Source: Synanceia verrucosa
Lineage: Eukaryota > Chordata > Actinopteri > Perciformes > Synanceiidae
Length of the DNA: 64,000 bases
Assembly: GCA_029721515.1 (NCBI GenBank)
Contig: CM056556.1
Location: forward strand, 13,784,098 to 13,848,097
Direction of reading: 5' to 3'
This document shows positions 59,294-64,000 of the stretch, one piece after another. Position 1 is the stretch's first letter; every line of letters begins with the position of its first letter. The translations under genes and the position numbers were made by a program. Below the pieces are notes generated by a model. It searched no databases and was not told the DNA's origin. It saw only the letters and a list, made by a program, of their open reading frames with translations.

Positions 59294-62163
59294 AAGAGGT
59301 GTCTTTTTTGTAATTAAACTTTTTTTTAGATATTTTTCTTATGCCGTTTTCAAAGTTGTGAGTTGTTCCAATGTTTACACTGTAAAATGAAAAATAAAAA
59401 GCTGCAACTTCCAGACCTTTTTATTTACAAATAAGGTGTAACAAATATGTTTTCAAATAGCACATTCCTTCAAACTCAGTCTGCAAGGGTACAACATAAA
59501 TGTGAAGCTCTGCGCCCTCACAGGGTATGTCTGTCAACTGACTGTGAACATAACCTGCTCATTGTCAAGTTTTTGAGAAGAAATATAAATTCAAAAAACC
59601 AAAAGTCATGGTTTGGAAAGATAAAAAACACTAAATTAGCAACTCTTATTCTGTGCTGACGTTTGGTTTGCTTGCAGCCATGACTGAGAACAACTGGCAG
59701 CAAAATTCAAATGGCTTCGTTTGATTGGAAATGTCAAATGGTAGGCCTACTGGGGTTGAAATGACTTGTGGAATCACTTAAAATGATTTGAGGTATTATG
59801 TAGCTCCTCCTGCCCAAGGGGTGTCTTTTGTTGCCATGGCGATGAGTGTTTCTGTTTTTCGGTGGAGAGAGGAGGGCGTCCTATACCAGCTCATCTCATT
59901 TCTGCCCTCCCCTTCAGTTGAAGTGCCCTCCACAGCTGTGAGTGTGACTTCATTTGGAGTGACAGTGGTGAAGGGTAGTGTGTAGGGGGTGGTTTGGGAT
60001 TGAGCCATGGTGAACATACTCACAGAGTTGATTGAACTAATTTGAACCAGCTGTTCTGAAACCAGATACTCAGTTTCCCATCTCCAAGTAAATCTACCCA
60101 GAGTTCAGATTAGACTCAGTTGGTCTAATCTTCTACATAGGATACCCCATTCAGTTTCCATGGCGACACAAACATTTCCTGAGATGGCGCTGTGTTTACG
60201 AAAAACCAGAGCCGGCCCTACACAATGTGGCGGCCAAGGCAAGATTTTATATGGCGCCCCCCTCCATCCATGATTTACACACCCTTACAAAAGAAATCAA
60301 ATGGCATTGTTTTTACAATTGTCTTTTATTATAAGATAACATGTCACCCAATTTACATACTTAGCAAATTACAAAAAAAGTAAATTTTGCACCAATTGAT
60401 TCCTAGAAAAAAAAGACATGACATGTTGTCTACTATGCATTTAGATTTGTCTGATATGCATATTAGATTACACTTAACTTGATTGTTGTTGCACTGAAAT
60501 GTTGATTAGTAGACACAAAGAAGCAGTAAGATGCAGTTCATTAAGTTATGAGTACTACTATTACTACTAATAAAAAATAATAACAATAGTGTGTACTTAT
60601 TCACTGATGTAAAGTAAAACAATCAACATGTTTTATACAATATGAAGTGTAACACAATGAACAACTAGGGTTAAAATGTGATATACAAAAGGGATAAAAA
60701 GGAAATAGCATTTTGATTGACTATTAAAAGCAGGAAAAACATTAGTAGTTTTAATCTTTACAAATAACCCATAACAGTAAAGAGCCTTCCATGCCGCCCA
60801 ACTAGAAATATAAAACCAGTTATTTACTGACTAACACATCATGCTGAGGCTAATCACTCAGAAGCAAGGTCTCAGCTGAACAGTTAGGCCCCAAATATAC
60901 TTAATAATAATAATAATAATACCACACCTGCCGTAAAAAGCACCCTCTCGGAAAGTGAAGCAATTCACAGGGGAAAATACAATTTTACGATTTAATTATT
61001 TGTGAGGGAGATAGAAGAGTAGAACATTGGTTACTTTTAAAGCTTAAAGTAGTTTTTAAAGCTCCTCTAAAGATAAAGAGTACAAATAACAGATGTTCTT
61101 CTCAACACAAAATCTGACAATAGCAAATGCAAACTAACACCTTTTGGTATGTTCTGTGGAAATACACCCCAGTCATAATTACTAAATGAAGTAAATGGAT
61201 TTTTGGACAAGCTGAATGTATTTATCTTGTGTTTCACAAGGCTAAATATAATCCAGCCTTCCTTGCAATTCCTAGGTTCAAAAGTATGTGCTTTTAATTG
61301 TGCATAAGATACTCATGTAGGTTGAAACAATAGCCTTCTGATCCAGACTGTCACCTACAATGAAACTGTAATGTGGTCTATATGCCTATAGACCCACAAG
61401 GGGGTGTATTTCATGGCAGGGTGATGTTTTTAGAGGACCAATCGCAGCCCTTGCTGTCTCCATGATGGACAATACTTCATGCACCCGGAGAGAACGGAGA
61501 GGATCTCCCTCGACGTAAAGAGCAATCCGTGTCCATTTACGGAGTACTAAAAACTGGCCTTAAGCTGGAGACCTGATGCAGCACAACTGATGCTTCCTTT
61601 CATTACTGTCTCTGCTTTACCCTCCTTCTTTCTCCCATTTTCCATCTCATCTGTTCTTTTCTTCCCTGTGCTCCAGACAGTTTGAGTCATTTTGACATGT
61701 TTACAACCGGATCGCTGGGTTTAGAAATTAATCGGAATAATAAAAACGATAATCTCAAAGCTGAATGCCACAGCCCCACTGTGGGAACATTTCTGATTTA
61801 AGCCAAATGATGAGATGAGATGTTAATAAGATGAGCTCATTAACACAGTCAAGTCTGGGTCTATTTTATTGTTTTTGGTTGTGAATTTTATTCAAGCGCA
61901 AAATTTTGTTAAAAGAGACTGAGAGTCCATTTTTTTCAGTTTTTTGTTTGTTTTACTTATGGATATTGAAAATTGGTGAATACTTGAAATTAAAGTATAG
62001 TGCTTTTGAAAGGGTGTACTTGCATGATTACATTAGTGAAAAAATGGTCTAAAATAATGGTAACAATAATATAGTTTATCAGCTAAAAGTTGTGGAACAA
62101 CATATCGTCCAGCAAAATTTGTTATGGTCACAGGCCTACAAGCCAGCTCTGTGGAAAACGTTT

Positions 62164-63641
62164 TCAAAAAGTCGGCTCCGTTTTAAATTCGCCGCTGCTG
62201 CTGTGACGGGGTGACTGTTGTTGAGGCTGGACGAGCAACTGCCTCATCAGTGAAAAGCCTTCTTGAATGGTGCAGGTTATGTTGGCAATGTTCTGGTTTA
62301 TCTGCTGCATGTTCTCTGCACTGTGTCTCGCAGATTCCTCCATCAGCTCCAACATCCTCTTTTTTATTCTGATGTCCTCCTGCACTGCACGATCAGCTGG
62401 AAGTCGTCTCTTCAGCCTTTCAGTTCTGTGGCTGCTCAGCTGTGCCTTGAATAAACCACAGCAAAAACATTTTATTAAAATACAAAACAAGACTATATGT
62501 ATATATTTCATCGGAGAAAAAATAAACTTGGTTACATATAAGGAAGAACAAAACAGAAGTTTTACAGAATACTGTCAACTCATACCTCTTTCAAGGCAAA
62601 CAAGAGACGTCTTTGGTTGCAAGCCATCATAAAAAGCAATTACAAGGAGCAGATTGAAAATGAGTTTGGAAGAAAAGCGATATGTTTTAACGAGTCCAGC
62701 CACTGAAGCCACTGGGCCATTTTCTCATCATTTATCCACTCACCTGCATCTAACTGGTAGGTCATTATCTATCCCATTCACTAATGTTAATTTAGCAGCA
62801 TGACTTATTTTATCACCCGATGATAAACTTGTAGTACGCTGACAACATCGCTTGCTGTCATCCCAACTGCTACAGTTTAAAGGGGCCGCTCTTTCTGCAC
62901 TTCAGTCGCCCATCGTGTTGATAAACAAATAATCCCTCCATGATCTTTAGTGCTAGAAGAGTCCCTTTGACTTTGTTTTTCAATAAATATATATCAGATT
63001 TGGTCACAATGTCTCCCTCTCCAAAAGGTCTGCAGAGCATGCTAACAATAACAGACACTGTAACACATCATGTAGCCAGCAGCCCATTGAACTTAAAGTC
63101 ATGAACCAACCTGATGCATGTCTCTGTGCTGCGTTACAACCGCAGGAGGCAGACTTTCGTGGGACTCGGTGGAGTATGGGGAGTCCGTGGATCGCTCCAC
63201 CGCAGCAGAGCTTGGATTTGAAGACCAGTCTTCCAGGTCCGCCGTCTCGAAGCCGGCGTCCATGGAGTGCGTAGTCGGTGGCCCACCCCAAATTTCCTCA
63301 CACAGACCGAAAAAGAGCTGCACCACACGCCCCTGGCCATTCCGACGCCCAGAATCCACCGCCCGCCTGTATTTGCCACGGATGTTTTTTACCTTGGCGG
63401 TCACCTGGGCTTTGGTAATGGCGTTCGGGTTGTGCGGAAAATCCTTGCCGGTGGGATGCTTCGGGTACCGCTCCAGAAATGCGTCGAATATGTCGCTGTA
63501 TTTGGAAAGGCAGGTCTCCCAGTCGACATCATCCTGTAGCTTGGTCGACTTGTAGTCCAGGGTGACCCGAAGCAGAAGCTCAACCTCGTCGTCATTCCAC
63601 ACAAAGGGCTCTTTTCTAATCCCACTCTGTTTTCTACTCAT
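62164..63641 (-). CDS. Myb/SANT-like accessory protein of the Harbinger element, two exons
   Basis: Exons 63641-63111 and 62445-62164 (GT-AG, phase 0) give 813 nt, 270 aa. Residues about 12-110 form a Myb/SANT-like trihelix domain: WNDDEVELLLRVTLDYKS, RYPKHPTGKDFPHNPNAITK, AKVKNIRGKYRRAVD and LFFGLCEEIWGG. This is followed by a Ser/Glu-rich linker and a C-terminal helical segment (IRIKKRMLELMEESARHSAE, then QEGFSLMRQLL). In known Harbinger systems this second protein binds the transposase, carries it into the nucleus and binds the ends. It is convergent with the transposase. Single-exon reading through 63099 would stop early; the splice joins the conserved C-terminal half. Confidence 0.82.
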
Positions 63642-63731
63642 GTTTTGCGTCTTCGTTTTGTACTAGTGTTTCTTCTCAGTAGTTACACTAATACGCATGC
63701 TCTATTTCCTCTTGCTTTCTTTCTTCTTTGT

Positions 63732-63870
63732 TTTTTATTGGCGGTTGGAAACCAACGGTTAGGTGCAACTACCGCCACCTACTGGACTGGAGTGCGCGAC
63801 ATGAGACGCCAGATTATACACAATAAATAGATAAATAGAATAGAACAAAACAAAATAGAGAAAACAAAAC
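63732..63870 (-). repeat. Right terminal inverted repeat of the Harbinger element
   Basis: Counterpart of 57850-57978. It includes accgccacctactgg at 63771-63785, the CTCF-like core on the minus strand. Confidence 0.85.
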
Positions 63871-63964
63871 AATGAAACACCTAATGCTTTTTGCGCTGTA
63901 CTCCCTAACAGATCGGGTTCGTAAATAAAATACAATAAAAAAACAATTAATATCAGCTTCCATT

Positions 63965-64000
63965 CAGTGGCGTCTCCAGACTTTTTAGGCAGGGGTGGCC
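63965..64000 (+). mobile_element. Possible start of a hAT-like element, cut by the window end
   Basis: cagtggcgtctccagac followed by tttttaggcaggggtggcc resembles the CAGTGG-type end seen at 53679 and 57654. Only 36 bases are visible, so the assignment is tentative. Confidence 0.35.

Larger units (their letters stand above)
57836..63890 (+). mobile_element. PIF/Harbinger DNA transposon with both genes, about 6 kb
   Basis: Long inverted ends (about 57850-57978 and 63732-63870) align over some 110 bp. Shared blocks include tttattgtgtataatc, gtccagtaggtggcggta, gcacctaa, ttggtttcca and gccaataaaa. The outer part (aagcat and agg) may extend the ends to about 57834 and 63890. The plus-strand transposase and minus-strand Myb-like gene converge inside. 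The 3-bp target duplication could not be fixed. The interior 59294-62163 has no gene I can support; it holds a poly(A) hexamer after the transposase, a possible hAT end (cagagccggccctac, 60209) and an (AAT)n run near 60902. Confidence 0.85.

Noticed and set aside
59796..60023. 75-codon minus-strand frame inside the Harbinger as a third gene
   Set aside because: No recognisable domain or splice partners; the known element type needs only two genes.
57654..64000. CAGTGG words at 57654 and 63965 as the two ends of one large hAT
   Set aside because: Both point the same way, so they cannot be an inverted pair.

Overview
The window is vertebrate nuclear DNA, almost certainly from a ray-finned (percomorph-like) fish. 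Genes are split into many short exons with GT-AG introns. The proteins read as full-length orthologues of human SLC27A2, CEP152, GALK2 and ATP8B4. The introns and spacers carry typical teleost repeats: Tc1 elements, MITEs, a tRNA-like SINE, LINE pieces and a PIF/Harbinger element. In human, as I recall, these four genes lie in one region of 15q21, so the block is conserved, although slc27a2 here adjoins cep152 rather than atp8b4.

Layout. 1-15,001 (minus): two tandem copies of slc27a2 (very-long-chain acyl-CoA synthetase / fatty-acid transporter). The first is cut by the window edge after five exons; the second is complete (10 exons, 612 aa). 3.2-6.2 kb between them holds old nested transposons. 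16,306-32,470 (minus): cep152, 27 coding exons, 1,643 aa, a centriole-duplication scaffold. 32.5-34.4 kb: divergent promoter region shared by cep152 and galk2, with an X-box-like site. 34,383-42,553 (plus): galk2, 10 exons, 458 aa. 42.6-44.7 kb: tail-to-tail spacer with a SINE relic. 44,721-56,693 (minus): atp8b4, 27 coding exons, 1,186 aa, a P4-ATPase (lipid flippase). 57.8-63.9 kb: a roughly 6-kb PIF/Harbinger transposon whose two convergent genes (DDE transposase and Myb/SANT-like partner) are both open and whose long inverted ends survive.

The four host genes are not an operon and have unrelated jobs: fatty-acid activation, centriole assembly, sugar phosphorylation and lipid flipping. The genes inside the Harbinger element do work together, the Myb-like protein normally helping the transposase reach the nucleus and the transposon ends. 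I see no clear sign of a wholly new system. The points most worth following are the apparently intact Harbinger with CTCF-like motifs in its inverted ends, the slc27a2 pair whose differences cluster in exon 3, a 90-nt open GC-AG intron in cep152, and the X-box-like site upstream of cep152. All exon borders were set by eye from splice signals, phase and remembered family sequence; no alignment was run.
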